Position numbers and translations under genes: made by a program
Shown: positions 9,364-19,603 of the stretch, piece by piece
How the letters are laid out: each line of letters begins with the position of its first letter
Numbering within the stretch: the stretch's first letter is position 1
The notes under the pieces: generated by a model
What the model was told of the DNA's origin: nothing
What the model saw: only the letters and a program-made list of their open reading frames with translations
The model's database searches: none
Assembly: GCA_902569405.1 (NCBI GenBank)
Contig: CACFTX010000001.1
Coordinates: forward strand, 457,579-521,578
Origin: an uncultured Pelagibacteraceae bacterium
Lineage (GTDB): Bacteria; Pseudomonadota; Alphaproteobacteria; Pelagibacterales; Pelagibacteraceae
DNA: 64,000 nt
Direction: 5' to 3'

Positions 9364-11022
9364 TTAAATTCTTACTAAGTTTACGTTTGTAAAAGGTTTT
9401 TTTCCTGTTTTTTCTTTAGAATATTTTCTACATACTATTTTGAGCGCATCTATTAGATTCGCTTCCTGCTTTTTACTATTTAATGAGTAAGTTTTTGTCG
9501 TATTTTCAATTTGATCTTCCAGGCCGTGCATAAACTCATCTACTTGAACAATTGGAAGTCCTTTAAAAGTTAAAATTGGTCTTTGATGAATATTTCCTTT
9601 TGGAGTGACCATTATAGTAACTTCTATATATCCGTTATTACTTAAATTTTTCCTTTCTTTTATTGATGGAGAGTCTTCATCAACACTTATATTGCCATCT
9701 AGATAAAGTCTGCCACTTGGAGCTTTGTCGTAAACTTCGGGATTATCACCAGGTGAAAGCTTAACTATGTCACCATTTTCAACTTGTATTGGGAAGGGTA
9801 CTTGCATTTCTTTTGCAAAATTTATGTGTTCAATCATATGTCTATGTTCTCCATGTACCGGAATAACACATTTTGGTTTAACCCAATTATACATATCTTT
9901 TAAATCTTCTCTATTTGGGTGGCCTGAAACGTGTACAAATTCACTGTCTTCAGAAATAACTTCAATTCCATTTTTCACTAATTGGTTGTGGAGTTTGTAT
10001 AACTTTTTTTCATTTCCGGGGATTATTTTAGATGAAAATATTACAGCATCTCCTTTTTCAAGTAAAACATCTGGATGAGCATAGCTAGAAATTCTCATCA
10101 TTGCACCCATTGGTTCTCCTTGGCTTCCTGTACATAAATAAACAATCTTTTCTCTAGAAAAATTTTTTGCTTCTCTTGGATCAATTGGTTCAATAACATC
10201 TTTTAAGTATCCACATTGTCTAGCAGCTTTATAAATTCTATACATTGATCTGCCAACCAAACAAATTTGTCTTCCTGTTTTTTCTGCACAGTAAAAAATT
10301 GTTTCCATACGTGCAACATTTGATGCAAAAGATGTTACGATAATTTTTTTTTTTAGTCTGCTCATAATGTTGTACAAACTTTTTCTTACGTCTAGTTCAG
10401 AGCCTGACCTTCCTATACTAAAAACATTTGTAGAGTCGCATATCATTGCTAAAATTCCTTCGTTTCCAATTTCTTTTAACCTGTCAGAGTTAATTTTTCC
10501 TCCTATTAAGGGGTTGGGATCAACTTTCCAATCTCCAGTATGAAGTATTGTACCTCCTGGAGTTTTAATTCTTAATCCGTTAGGTTCTAAAATTGAATGA
10601 GTTAAAGTGATGTACTCAATTTCAAATGGTTCAAGCTTGACTGTTCCATTAAGATTAACAATATTTAAATCTTTTACTATATCTATATTTTTTTCTTTAA
10701 ATTTTTCTTTAATTAATACAGCTGTAAATGGAGTTGCAAAAATTTTACATTTTAATTTGGGCCATAAATGAGCAATAGCGCCAATGTGATCTTCGTGTGC
10801 GTGAGTTAAAACTATTCCTAAAAGATTTTCTTTTCTATCGACTATAAAACCAGGATCTGCATAAATAAGATCAATACCGGGCAAACTGTCATCTGCAAAT
10901 GTTACACCAATATCAACTATTATCCATTTATGCTCACTTGGCTTGCCATATGCAAAAAGATTCATATTCATGCCAATTTCACCAGATCCACCTAAGGGAC
11001 AAAATAAGAATTCCTCTTTCAT
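9364..11022 (-). CDS. rnj: Ribonuclease J
   Basis: Metallo-beta-lactamase/beta-CASP ribonuclease for mRNA turnover and rRNA maturation, 552 residues. The Zn-binding motif LTHAHEDHIGA is at about residue 74, with further motifs HTGDWK and SGHPNRED, and the beta-CASP and C-terminal domains follow in order. It overlaps coaX by 4 bases, in the conserved alphaproteobacterial order birA-coaX-rnj-proS. Alphaproteobacteria commonly use RNase J in addition to RNase E, so presence here is expected. Confidence 0.94.
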   Translation of the reverse strand: MKEEFLFCPLGGSGEIGMNMNLFAYGKPSEHKWIIVDIGVTFADDSLPGIDLIYADPGFIVDRKENLLGIVLTHAHEDHIGAIAHLWPKLKCKIFATPFTAVLIKEKFKEKNIDIVKDLNIVNLNGTVKLEPFEIEYITLTHSILEPNGLRIKTPGGTILHTGDWKVDPNPLIGGKINSDRLKEIGNEGILAMICDSTNVFSIGRSGSELDVRKSLYNIMSRLKKKIIVTSFASNVARMETIFYCAEKTGRQICLVGRSMYRIYKAARQCGYLKDVIEPIDPREAKNFSREKIVYLCTGSQGEPMGAMMRISSYAHPDVLLEKGDAVIFSSKIIPGNEKKLYKLHNQLVKNGIEVISEDSEFVHVSGHPNREDLKDMYNWVKPKCVIPVHGEHRHMIEHINFAKEMQVPFPIQVENGDIVKLSPGDNPEVYDKAPSGRLYLDGNISVDEDSPSIKERKNLSNNGYIEVTIMVTPKGNIHQRPILTFKGLPIVQVDEFMHGLEDQIENTTKTYSLNSKKQEANLIDALKIVCRKYSKEKTGKKPFTNVNLVRI

Positions 11023-11774
11023 TTATTTGATTTAATTAAATTAGCAGCTCTAATAAGGCCATTTATAGTAATGTCTTTATCAATTTTAATTTTTGATCTT
11101 AATGAATTTTTAAACAAATGCGAAAAGCCTCCAGTAATAATTATTTTAAAAGATTTTTTTGTTTCTTTTTTTATTAAACTTATAATGTTGTCAATTAATC
11201 CATTGTAGCCCCAAAAAAAGCCTGATCTGACAGCAGAAACAGTGTTGCGTCCAATTACTTTATTAGTTTTTTTTAAATCAAGTCTCGGAATTAAGCTGGC
11301 TCTATTAATCAAAGTCTTTAAAGATAAATTTACACCAGGAGCAATTACACCTCCATGATATACATTTTTTATCAACACATCAAATGTTGTTGCTGTGCCA
11401 AAATCTAAAATTATGTGATTTTTTTTTTCATTTAAAACTCCTAAGGCATTAGCTATACGATCTGAGCCAACTTGTTTTTTATTTACCTTAATCTTAATTA
11501 AATTATTTAAATGTAAATTTTTTAACTCAAAACATTTAACACTATAAAATTTTTCAAGGAAAATTTTTATAATTTTAAAGGATTTTGGAACAACGCTAGA
11601 AAACAAGCATTTATTAATTTGATCTCTAGTAGAATTAATTTTTTTAAAAGACTTTTTTAACAAATTAATATTAATACTTTTTGTTTTTAAGTTTAATTTT
11701 TGGGTAATTTTATTTTTCGAATTTACTAAACAAATTTTAGTTTCGGTATTTCCTATATCACCAACTATTATCAT
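11019..11774 (-). CDS. coaX: Type III pantothenate kinase
   Basis: Catalyses the first step of coenzyme A synthesis, phosphorylation of pantothenate. The 251 residues show the ASKHA-fold signatures: the phosphate loop VGDIGNTETKICL at the N-terminus, the VGSDRIANALGVL motif, ILDFGTATTFDV, and GGVIAPGVNLS. Length matches the CoaX family (about 255). It overlaps birA and rnj by 4 bases each, so it is co-translated in the birA-coaX-rnj operon. Confidence 0.93.
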   Translation of the reverse strand: MIIVGDIGNTETKICLVNSKNKITQKLNLKTKSININLLKKSFKKINSTRDQINKCLFSSVVPKSFKIIKIFLEKFYSVKCFELKNLHLNNLIKIKVNKKQVGSDRIANALGVLNEKKNHIILDFGTATTFDVLIKNVYHGGVIAPGVNLSLKTLINRASLIPRLDLKKTNKVIGRNTVSAVRSGFFWGYNGLIDNIISLIKKETKKSFKIIITGGFSHLFKNSLRSKIKIDKDITINGLIRAANLIKSNK

Positions 11775-12322
11775 AAAATTTTACTTGTAGCGTGTAAATC
11801 AGGTTTTGTTATAAAATTTTCGTATATTTTTTTTAATTTAAGGATTATTTCCTCTTTGTTAATTTTTTTATTTGAAATTTCTCTTAAATTAGTTGTTGGA
11901 TAATTTGTTATTTTTGGATTATTTATCAAATTTATTCCAATGCCAACAATCATATATTTAGTTTTGTCTTTTTTAATTATTTCTTGAAGTATTCCTGATA
12001 TTTTTTTTTTATTAATTAATAAATCATTTGGATGTTTAATGCTAATTCTTTTCTTATAATAAAATGATAATAATTTTTTAACCAAAAAACAGTTGATGTA
12101 TGTCATTTTTTTTAATGGAATATTGTTTTTTCCGTAATTAAAAAAAATACTTACAAATATATTTCCTTTTAATGAAATCCATTTTTTTCCATATCTGCCT
12201 CTTCCTTTTTTTTGATTGTTAGCTATCACTATTCCTGATTTATTTTCAGAATTTCTTATTATTTTAATCGCAAGATCATTTGTGCTATCAACATTTTTAT
12301 AAACAAATTTTTTTAATATCAT
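11771..12322 (-). CDS. birA: Biotin--[acetyl-CoA-carboxylase] ligase, catalytic domain only
   Basis: Attaches biotin to the carboxyl carrier protein. The 183 residues contain the biotinyl-AMP motif KKGRGRYGKKW near residue 40, the KHPNDLLINKKKISGIL segment and VGIGINLINNP. E. coli BirA has 321 residues; the N-terminal helix-turn-helix repressor domain and much of the C-terminal domain are absent, so this is a monofunctional ligase without DNA binding. It shares one base with the nuoN stop codon (TAATG), linking it to the nuo operon. Confidence 0.9.
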   Translation of the reverse strand: MILKKFVYKNVDSTNDLAIKIIRNSENKSGIVIANNQKKGRGRYGKKWISLKGNIFVSIFFNYGKNNIPLKKMTYINCFLVKKLLSFYYKKRISIKHPNDLLINKKKISGILQEIIKKDKTKYMIVGIGINLINNPKITNYPTTNLREISNKKINKEEIILKLKKIYENFITKPDLHATSKIL

Positions 12323-13737
12323 TAAATTATGTTAATTTTAGACACTATTTCAACTAATTTACTTGGGTATATAAAATAAAATAAAATTAATATTGTTGAA
12401 AGACTCAGTGTAAATTTTAATCCTAAAGTATAATCAGTATCAAATTTTTCTTTTTCAGAATCAAAATACATTATTTTTACTACCCTTAAATAATAGAAGG
12501 CTGCAATTACAGTTGATAACAAGCCAATTATTGCTAAGTAATACATCGATTGCTCAAGTACAGCTTTAAAAATATAAAATTTTGCAAAAAAACCAGCTAA
12601 CGGTGGAATTCCAGCTAATGAAAATAATATAATTAACAATGACAATGCGATAAGCGGATGATTTTTGGATAAACCAGATAAATCATCAATATCTTCATGG
12701 TATTTGTTGTTTCTTTTTAACATAAATAAACAACTAAAAAATCCAAAGTTCATCACAAGGTATATAGATATATATAATATTGAGCTTTGAACGCCCTCTA
12801 TTGTTCCTGTGCACAATCCAGCTAAAGCGTAACCCATATGCCCAATAGAACTATAAGCAATTAGTCTTTTAAGATTTTTTTGTCCTATCGCAGCTATTGC
12901 TCCGAAAACCATTGAGGCAATAGATAAAAAAACTATTATTAATTGCCACTGTTCAATTACATTAATAAATGGAACATATAAAAATCTAATAAAAACAGTT
13001 AATGCTGCAATTTTAGGTGCAACAGCAAAAAATAAAGTTACAGATGTTGGTGACCCTTCATAAACATCGGGAGCCCACATGTGGAAAGGAACTGCAGAAA
13101 TTTTAAATGCTAAACCTGCCAATATAAATACTATGCCAAATGTTAATCCATATTGGTTATTATTAATTATATTAGATATTTCATTAAAGTTGGTTGTTCC
13201 TGTGAATCCATAAATTAATGAACAACCATATAATAACAACCCTGATGATAAAGCGCTTAAAACAAAATATTTAAGACCCGCTTCAGATGACTTAATGTTA
13301 TCTCTGTTAAATGAAGCCAAAACATATAAAGATAAAGATTGCAATTCAAGACCAATATAAAAAACTATTAAATCATTTGAGCTTATCATTACAAACATTC
13401 CTAAAATTGAACATAAAATTAATATTGAATATTCAATTTGAAATATTTTAAAAATTTTTAAAAATTTTGATGAAGTTATTAAAACAAATATTCCTGACAA
13501 AATTGTCAAAATTTTCATGTACGATGAAATAAAATCAATTTTATAACTTCCATTAAAAATATTTAAATTAGTATTGAATGGATGGTTAAAAATTAAAACT
13601 AAAGTTCCAATAAGCGTCAAAATTGATAAATTATTAATTAAATTTGAGCTATTTTTTTTGAAGACACCTAAAATTAATAAAAACATAATTGAAAGTGAAA
13701 TAAATATTTCTGGGTATATAAAATTTAGCTTATCCAC
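12322..13737 (-). CDS. nuoN: NADH-quinone oxidoreductase subunit N
   Basis: Antiporter-like proton-pumping membrane subunit of complex I, 471 residues and about 14 membrane segments. The conserved antiporter Lys/Glu positions lie in YIGLELQSLSLYVLASF and LAFKISAVPFHMWAPDVYEG, and the LIAYSSIGHMGYALAG motif identifies the proton-translocating family. Last of the 14 nuo genes; overlaps nuoM by 8 bases. Length is normal. Confidence 0.96.
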   Translation of the reverse strand: MDKLNFIYPEIFISLSIMFLLILGVFKKNSSNLINNLSILTLIGTLVLIFNHPFNTNLNIFNGSYKIDFISSYMKILTILSGIFVLITSSKFLKIFKIFQIEYSILILCSILGMFVMISSNDLIVFYIGLELQSLSLYVLASFNRDNIKSSEAGLKYFVLSALSSGLLLYGCSLIYGFTGTTNFNEISNIINNNQYGLTFGIVFILAGLAFKISAVPFHMWAPDVYEGSPTSVTLFFAVAPKIAALTVFIRFLYVPFINVIEQWQLIIVFLSIASMVFGAIAAIGQKNLKRLIAYSSIGHMGYALAGLCTGTIEGVQSSILYISIYLVMNFGFFSCLFMLKRNNKYHEDIDDLSGLSKNHPLIALSLLIILFSLAGIPPLAGFFAKFYIFKAVLEQSMYYLAIIGLLSTVIAAFYYLRVVKIMYFDSEKEKFDTDYTLGLKFTLSLSTILILFYFIYPSKLVEIVSKINII

Positions 13738-15229
13738 TATTATTACCTAAAATTGTTAAATTATAATTATACATTTCAATTAAACTACTTACAGATACTG
13801 CAATAGTATTTAATAATGGCTCAGGATAAAATCCAAAAAATATGGTGGGCAAAGCTAAACAGGAAAGGATAAACAATTCAGATTTATTTAAATCAGTTAT
13901 CTTTAAAAGTTCATTATTTATTAATTTTCCAAACACAACTCTTCTATAAAGCCACAACATATATGAAGCTCCCAAAATAACTCCTAAGCTAGCAATTGTT
14001 GCTACTAAAAAACTATCTTGAAATGCTCCCATCAAAATTAAAAATTCTCCAATAAATCCACTGGTCCCGGGTAATCCAATGGCAGCTAAAGTGAATAACA
14101 TTAGTAAAATTGAATATTTGGGCATTACCGAAACAAGACCTCCATAAGTTTTAATAAGTCTTGAATGAATCCTGTCGTAAAGAACACCTACCAATAAAAA
14201 CAAAGCTGCTGATACAAGTCCATGACTAATCATTTGAATTATACTTCCTTCTAAGCCCTGCTGTTTAAGTGTAAAAATTCCAAGAGTTACAAAACCCATA
14301 TGTGCAACAGATGAATAAGCTATTAGTTTTTTCATATCTTCTTGCATAAGAGCTACTAAAGAAGTGTAAATTATAGCAATTAAACTTAAAAAATAAATTA
14401 ATGGTGTAAAAAATTCCGATGCAAATGGAAATAGACCAATTGAAAATCTTAAAAATCCATAACCGGCCATTTTTAATAGTATTGCCGCTAAAATTACTGA
14501 ACCAGGTGTCGGTGCCTCAACATGCGCATCAGGCAACCATGTATGTACAGGCCACATTGGAGTTTTAACTGCAAATGAACTGAAAAATGCCAACCACAAC
14601 AAATTTTGAAAATTAGGGTCAATCCCCACTTCATATAATTTCACAATATCTGTTGTTCCAGAAGTTATATAAATAACAATTATAGCAATCAACATTAAAA
14701 CAGAACCTAAAAGTGTATATAAAAAAAACTTAAATGCTGAATAAACCCTTTTGTCTCCACCCCAAATACCAATAATTAAAAACATTGGTATTAATCCGCC
14801 TTCAAAAAATAAATAAAAAATAACTAAATCTAAAGAACAAAATACTCCAATCATAAGACTTTCCAATATTAAAATAGCTATAAGAAAATCTTTCAATCTA
14901 TACTTGATGCTATTATTCACAGATATTATGCATAATGGAGTTATAAAAGTAGTTAAAACAACAAACAAAATTGATATACCATCAATACCAACTTTATAGT
15001 TAACAAAACCTTTCAACCACATTTTTTCTTCAACAAACTGAAAATCAAATATGGAATTATCAAATAAATACCAAAGATAAATTGATATAAAAAAATTTAA
15101 AAAAGTTACAAATAGAGCAACATATTTAATAGTTTGTCTGTTCGTTGTAGTAGATTCATTTGCAAATAACAAAAATAACGCACCTACTGAAGGTAGAAGA
15201 ATGAGTGAAGATAAAATAGGAAAATCCAT
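13730..15229 (-). CDS. nuoM: NADH-quinone oxidoreductase subunit M
   Basis: Second antiporter-like subunit of complex I, 499 residues. Diagnostic stretches are [42 protein letters not shown]-type text (here [20 protein letters not shown]) and [18 protein letters not shown], the standard NuoM quinone-side antiporter core. Overlaps nuoN by 8 bases and shares one base with nuoL, so translation is coupled in both directions of the operon. Confidence 0.96.
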   Translation of the reverse strand: [499 protein letters not shown]

Positions 15230-17169
15230 TAATTTAAAATTAAAAATGTTAGAATTGCTGAAAAACCTAACAGCATAATAAATGCATAATGATATATGTG
15301 GCCACTTTGAAATTTCTTAGCTTTTAGTGAAAATAATTTAACTAATTCGGTAATTCCATCTGGTCCAAATCTGTCAATAGTTTGTACATCTACAGATTTC
15401 CAAAAAAATAATCCTATTTTTTTTGCAGGTTTTACAAAAATGGTTTCGTATAATTCATCAAAATACCATTTGTTAATAAATAAATTATATAAAAATTGAT
15501 TAGAGTTAATGATCAAGGTAACAATTTTTTTATTTTTTAAAAAAAGATAATAAGAAATAGGAATTGATAAAATAACTAAAATGGGAGTTATTATAATTAT
15601 AAATAGTGGTGGATGATCATCGCTTAGTGGGTTTAAAAATTTTATTGAATTGTTCCAAAAATTATAACCATCTGAATGACTGATAAAAAGATCTTTAAAT
15701 AAAATACCAACAAATATAGATCCAATAGTAAGAATAATTAAAGGCAACATCATAATAATTGGAGATTCATGAATTTTTTCTTTTTTTATTTCTTCATTGT
15801 TATATTGACCGTGAAAAGTTTTAAAAATTAACCTCCAAGAATATATTGAGGTTAAAAAAGCAGTAAAAATTCCAACATATGCAGCTAGAATTCCCGTTGT
15901 ATTTCCCTTTAAATATGCAAACTCTATTATTGCATCTTTTGAGTAAAATCCTGACAAAAAAGGAAAACCAGTTAATGCTAAAGTTCCAATAATCATCATC
16001 GCCCAAGTGTAAGGAATTTTTTTCCAAACAGATCCCATTTTGTTAATATTTTGTTCATTATTAAAAGCATGAATTACTGATCCTGATCCTAAAAATAGTA
16101 AAGCCTTAAAAAAAGCATGTGTAAACAAATGGAACATTGCGACATTATATGCTCCCACTCCAGCTGCAAAAAACATATAACCCAGCTGACTACAAGTTGA
16201 GTATGCAATTATTTTTTTTATATCTGTTTGTACCAAGGCAACTGTAGCAGCAAATAAAGCTGTGGACATGCCAATTATTGTAACCACATTTAAAGCTAAT
16301 ACAGAATATTCAAAAATAGGAGAACATCTTACAACCAAAAAAACTCCAGCTGTTACCATTGTTGCAGCATGAATTAATGCAGAAACTGGTGTTGGTCCTT
16401 CCATTGCATCAGGCAACCATGTGTGTAAAAAAATCTGTGCAGATTTTCCCATAGCTCCAACAAACAAAAGTAAACAAATAAAATCTATAGATTTGACCGC
16501 TGTACCTAAAAATGGAAATGGTGGAGAATTGTTCAATAGTGAAATTTCTTTATTTACAAGCTCAGGTACTTTAAGAAAAACTTCATCATAATTAACAGTT
16601 CCAAATAAATAAAAAATTAAAAAAATTCCAAGTGCAAACCCAAAATCCCCTACTCTATTAACTAAAAAAGCTTTAATTGCCGCCGCATTTGCAGTGTCTT
16701 TTTTAAACCAAAAACCTATTAAAAAATATGAACAAAGTCCCACACATTCCCATCCAAAAAATAATTGAAGAAAATTATCAGCTGATACCAATGTAAGCAT
16801 GGAAAAAGTAAATAAAGAGAGGTAAGCCATAAACCTTGGTTTATGTGGATCTTCAGACATATAACCAATAGAATATATATGAACAAGTGCAGAAATTACC
16901 GTTACAACAACTAACATTACTGAAGATAAAGGATCTATTTTTATAGACCAATTTACATTTAGTGTTCCAGAATTTATCCATGATGCGATAACAATATTAT
17001 TTTCGTATCCATTTGTTATTACATTATAAAATAATAATAATGATAAAAATGCTGAGGTTGACACAAACAAACTTGTAATGATCTCAGAACTTCGATCACC
17101 TATGTATTTACCAAAAAAACCTGAAATAATTGCCGCAATAAGTGGAAGGAATAAAAGTAAAATTTCCAT
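15229..17169 (-). CDS. nuoL: NADH-quinone oxidoreductase subunit L
   Basis: Distal proton-pumping subunit of complex I, 646 residues. The antiporter core is marked by LFFGWECVGLCSYFLIGFW, KSAQIFLHTWLPDAMEGPTP, SALIHAATMVTAGVFLV and IIAYSTCSQLGYMFFAAG. The long C-terminal part is the lateral helix (HL) and its terminal membrane segment. The lateral helix region near residues 530-600 is complete, so the arm should reach across NuoM and NuoN as usual. Confidence 0.96.
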   Translation of the reverse strand: MEILLLFLPLIAAIISGFFGKYIGDRSSEIITSLFVSTSAFLSLLLFYNVITNGYENNIVIASWINSGTLNVNWSIKIDPLSSVMLVVVTVISALVHIYSIGYMSEDPHKPRFMAYLSLFTFSMLTLVSADNFLQLFFGWECVGLCSYFLIGFWFKKDTANAAAIKAFLVNRVGDFGFALGIFLIFYLFGTVNYDEVFLKVPELVNKEISLLNNSPPFPFLGTAVKSIDFICLLLFVGAMGKSAQIFLHTWLPDAMEGPTPVSALIHAATMVTAGVFLVVRCSPIFEYSVLALNVVTIIGMSTALFAATVALVQTDIKKIIAYSTCSQLGYMFFAAGVGAYNVAMFHLFTHAFFKALLFLGSGSVIHAFNNEQNINKMGSVWKKIPYTWAMMIIGTLALTGFPFLSGFYSKDAIIEFAYLKGNTTGILAAYVGIFTAFLTSIYSWRLIFKTFHGQYNNEEIKKEKIHESPIIMMLPLIILTIGSIFVGILFKDLFISHSDGYNFWNNSIKFLNPLSDDHPPLFIIIITPILVILSIPISYYLFLKNKKIVTLIINSNQFLYNLFINKWYFDELYETIFVKPAKKIGLFFWKSVDVQTIDRFGPDGITELVKLFSLKAKKFQSGHIYHYAFIMLLGFSAILTFLILN

Positions 17170-17170
17170 T

Positions 17171-17482
17171 TTAACCTTTTAAACTTTGTATTTTTTCAAC
17201 ATCTATTGTTGAAGTATTTCTATAATAAACAACTATTATAGCTAATCCTATTGCAGCCTCCGCAGCTGCTACAGTTAAAATGAATAAAGTGAAAATTTGG
17301 CCAGTTATATCATTTAAGAATATTGAAAATGAAACCAAATTAATATTTACTGATAATAAAATTAACTCAATACTCATCAATATAACAATAATATTTTTTC
17401 TATTTAAAAAAATTCCAGCTATTCCAATTGAAAAAATAATTGCTCCTAGAGTTAAATAATGACCTAATCCCACTTCAATCAT
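17171..17482 (-). CDS. nuoK: NADH-quinone oxidoreductase subunit K
   Basis: Small three-helix membrane subunit, 103 residues. It carries the conserved membrane glutamates in [15 protein letters not shown] and [15 protein letters not shown], which form part of the central proton channel of complex I. Length is that of the family (100-104). It overlaps nuoJ by 8 bases and is one base from nuoL. Confidence 0.96.
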   Translation of the reverse strand: MIEVGLGHYLTLGAIIFSIGIAGIFLNRKNIIVILMSIELILLSVNINLVSFSIFLNDITGQIFTLFILTVAAAEAAIGLAIIVVYYRNTSTIDVEKIQSLKG

Positions 17483-18107
17483 CTATATCAACTCCCTTTT
17501 TACTTGGAACATCTATTAGTTCAACGCTATCAGATCTTTCTCTAGATATTTGCGCAAAATAACTCTGTCTTTTTAAACCACTTCTTTCTCTAAAAGTAAG
17601 CACAATTGCTCCAATCATTGCTACTAGTAAAATCATTCCACTCAATTGAAATAGATGTATATAATCTGTGTACAAAATTTTTCCTATTGAGTGTGTATTG
17701 GTAATATCGGTGTTTAAAGGTAAAGACATTGAAGAAACTATGTCTGGTTTATATCTCCATCCACCAATAACAACTGTTAATTCAAAAAATATAATTATAC
17801 TTATTAGTACTCCTACAGGAATATGTTTTGAACTATCGTTGGAACTAAACCATTCTTTTTTTTGTTGAGCAACATTAAGCATCATAACTACAAAAAGAAA
17901 TAGAACGGCAACAGCACCAACATAAACTATCAACATGATCATTCCAAGAAATTCTGCGCCTATCATTATGAACAAACATGATATGGTTATAAAATCTAAA
18001 ATCAAAAAAAGTACAGAGTGTACAGTATTTTTTGATGCAGTAACCATTATTGCTGATGAAATAGCAATAAAGGAAAAAATATAAAAAAATAATGTGTGTG
18101 CTAACAT
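17475..18107 (-). CDS. nuoJ: NADH-quinone oxidoreductase subunit J
   Basis: Five-helix membrane subunit, 210 residues. The conserved third helix with its pi-bulge region is seen in [25 protein letters not shown]. The C-terminal soluble tail (REKSGLKRQ-like [21 protein letters not shown]) is typical of alphaproteobacteria. Lies 5 bases after nuoI and overlaps nuoK by 8. Confidence 0.95.
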   Translation of the reverse strand: MLAHTLFFYIFSFIAISSAIMVTASKNTVHSVLFLILDFITISCLFIMIGAEFLGMIMLIVYVGAVAVLFLFVVMMLNVAQQKKEWFSSNDSSKHIPVGVLISIIIFFELTVVIGGWRYKPDIVSSMSLPLNTDITNTHSIGKILYTDYIHLFQLSGMILLVAMIGAIVLTFRERSGLKRQSYFAQISRERSDSVELIDVPSKKGVDIDD

Positions 18108-18112
18108 AATTA

Positions 18113-18598
18113 TTATCTATAAGGATTATCCGCTCTAATATTGGCTGCTAATAAATCTTCCCAACGATCACCATTATCGAGTAATTTTTTCTTGTTATAA
18201 TAAAGCTCTTCCCTAGTTTCGGTCGAAAATTCAAAATTTGGACCTTGAACAATAGCGTCAACTGGACAAGACTCTTCACATAAGCCACAATAAATACATT
18301 TCATCATATCAATATCGTATCTGGTGGTCTTGCGACTTCCATCTTGTCTCTCTGTAGACTCAATTGTTATTGCTTGAGCCGGACAAACTGCTTCGCATAA
18401 TTTACATGCTATACATCTTTCTTCGCCATTTGGATATCTTCGTAGAGCGTGTTCCCCTCTAAATCTTGGGCTTATTTTTCCTTTTTCAAATGGATAGTTA
18501 ATTGTTTTTTTATCTTTAAAAATTTCTTTAAAAGCAATTAAAAAACCACATACAAAATCCCATAATATTATTGTTTTAAAAATTCTTGAAATTTTCAT
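18113..18598 (-). CDS. nuoI: NADH-quinone oxidoreductase subunit I
   Basis: Peripheral-arm ferredoxin-like subunit carrying clusters N6a and N6b, 161 residues. Two Cys motifs are complete: C62, C65, C68, C72 ([12 protein letters not shown]) and C101, C104, C107, C111 ([12 protein letters not shown]). The [18 protein letters not shown] stretch before the first motif is the standard NuoI signature. Placed between nuoH and nuoJ with gaps of 2 and 5 bases. Confidence 0.97.
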   Translation of the reverse strand: MKISRIFKTIILWDFVCGFLIAFKEIFKDKKTINYPFEKGKISPRFRGEHALRRYPNGEERCIACKLCEAVCPAQAITIESTERQDGSRKTTRYDIDMMKCIYCGLCEESCPVDAIVQGPNFEFSTETREELYYNKKKLLDNGDRWEDLLAANIRADNPYR

Positions 18599-18600
18599 GA

Positions 18601-19602
18601 TTAATTTCCTGGTAATAAATTAAAATAAAATAAATATGAAGCTGTAATAACAACCCATATTAACGACATTGGTAGAAAAATTTTCCAACCAAGTTTCATC
18701 AATTGGTCATATCTATATCTTGGAACTATAGCTTTAACTATTGCAAACAAAATAAATAAAAATAATATTTTAAATATCAACCAAATAAAATCTGGAATAA
18801 AATTAAAAGGAAAAATTTCTATTGGAGCAAGCCAACCTCCTAAAAACAAAATTGAACCTAGGGCACACATTAATAATATGTTTGCATATTCTCCTAACCA
18901 AAACATTGCGTACATCATACCTGAATATTCTGTTTGATAACCTGCAACCAATTCTGCTTCGGCTTCAGGTAAATCAAAAGGTGGTCTATTAGTTTCCGCT
19001 AAAGCTGAAATAAAAAAAATGACAAACATTGGAAATAATGGAATTACAAACCACATATTTTCTTGAGCTAAAACTATATCTTTTAAGTTAAGAGATCCGA
19101 CGCATAACAACACATTTATTATTATTACACCTATAGAAACTTCATAAGAAACCATTTGTGCAGCAGATCTAATTGAACCTAGAAATGGATATTTTGAATT
19201 TGAAGCCCAACCACCCATAATAATTCCATAAACACTTAAAGAAGAAATAGCAAATAAATAAAGAATGCCTACATTGATATCAGCAATAACAAAATTTTCT
19301 CCAAAGGGAATTACAGCCCAACCAATTAATGCCAATGTCATTGTGATGACTGGTGCAAGTATAAAAATAATTTTATTTGCACTTGCAGGTATTATTATTT
19401 CTTTAAATAAATATTTAAGTGCATCAGCTAATGATTGAAATAAACCAAAAGGTCCAACTACATTGGGGCCTCGTCTTTTTTGCACAAAAGCCCAAACTCT
19501 TCTGTCCAACCAAACTATCATGGCTACTGAAACTAAAACTGGAACTAACAAAAACAAAATTTTGTATGTTTCTAAAAAAATTATATTCAAATAATCAAGC
19601 AT
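18601..19602 (-). CDS. nuoH: NADH-quinone oxidoreductase subunit H
   Basis: Membrane subunit forming the quinone-entry chamber of complex I, 333 residues and about 8 membrane segments. It contains [21 protein letters not shown], the [20 protein letters not shown] loop, and [20 protein letters not shown] with its conserved acidic residues at the quinone tunnel. One base separates it from nuoG. Length is normal. Confidence 0.96.
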   Translation of the reverse strand: MLDYLNIIFLETYKILFLLVPVLVSVAMIVWLDRRVWAFVQKRRGPNVVGPFGLFQSLADALKYLFKEIIIPASANKIIFILAPVITMTLALIGWAVIPFGENFVIADINVGILYLFAISSLSVYGIIMGGWASNSKYPFLGSIRSAAQMVSYEVSIGVIIINVLLCVGSLNLKDIVLAQENMWFVIPLFPMFVIFFISALAETNRPPFDLPEAEAELVAGYQTEYSGMMYAMFWLGEYANILLMCALGSILFLGGWLAPIEIFPFNFIPDFIWLIFKILFLFILFAIVKAIVPRYRYDQLMKLGWKIFLPMSLIWVVITASYLFYFNLLPGN

Positions 19603-19603
19603 T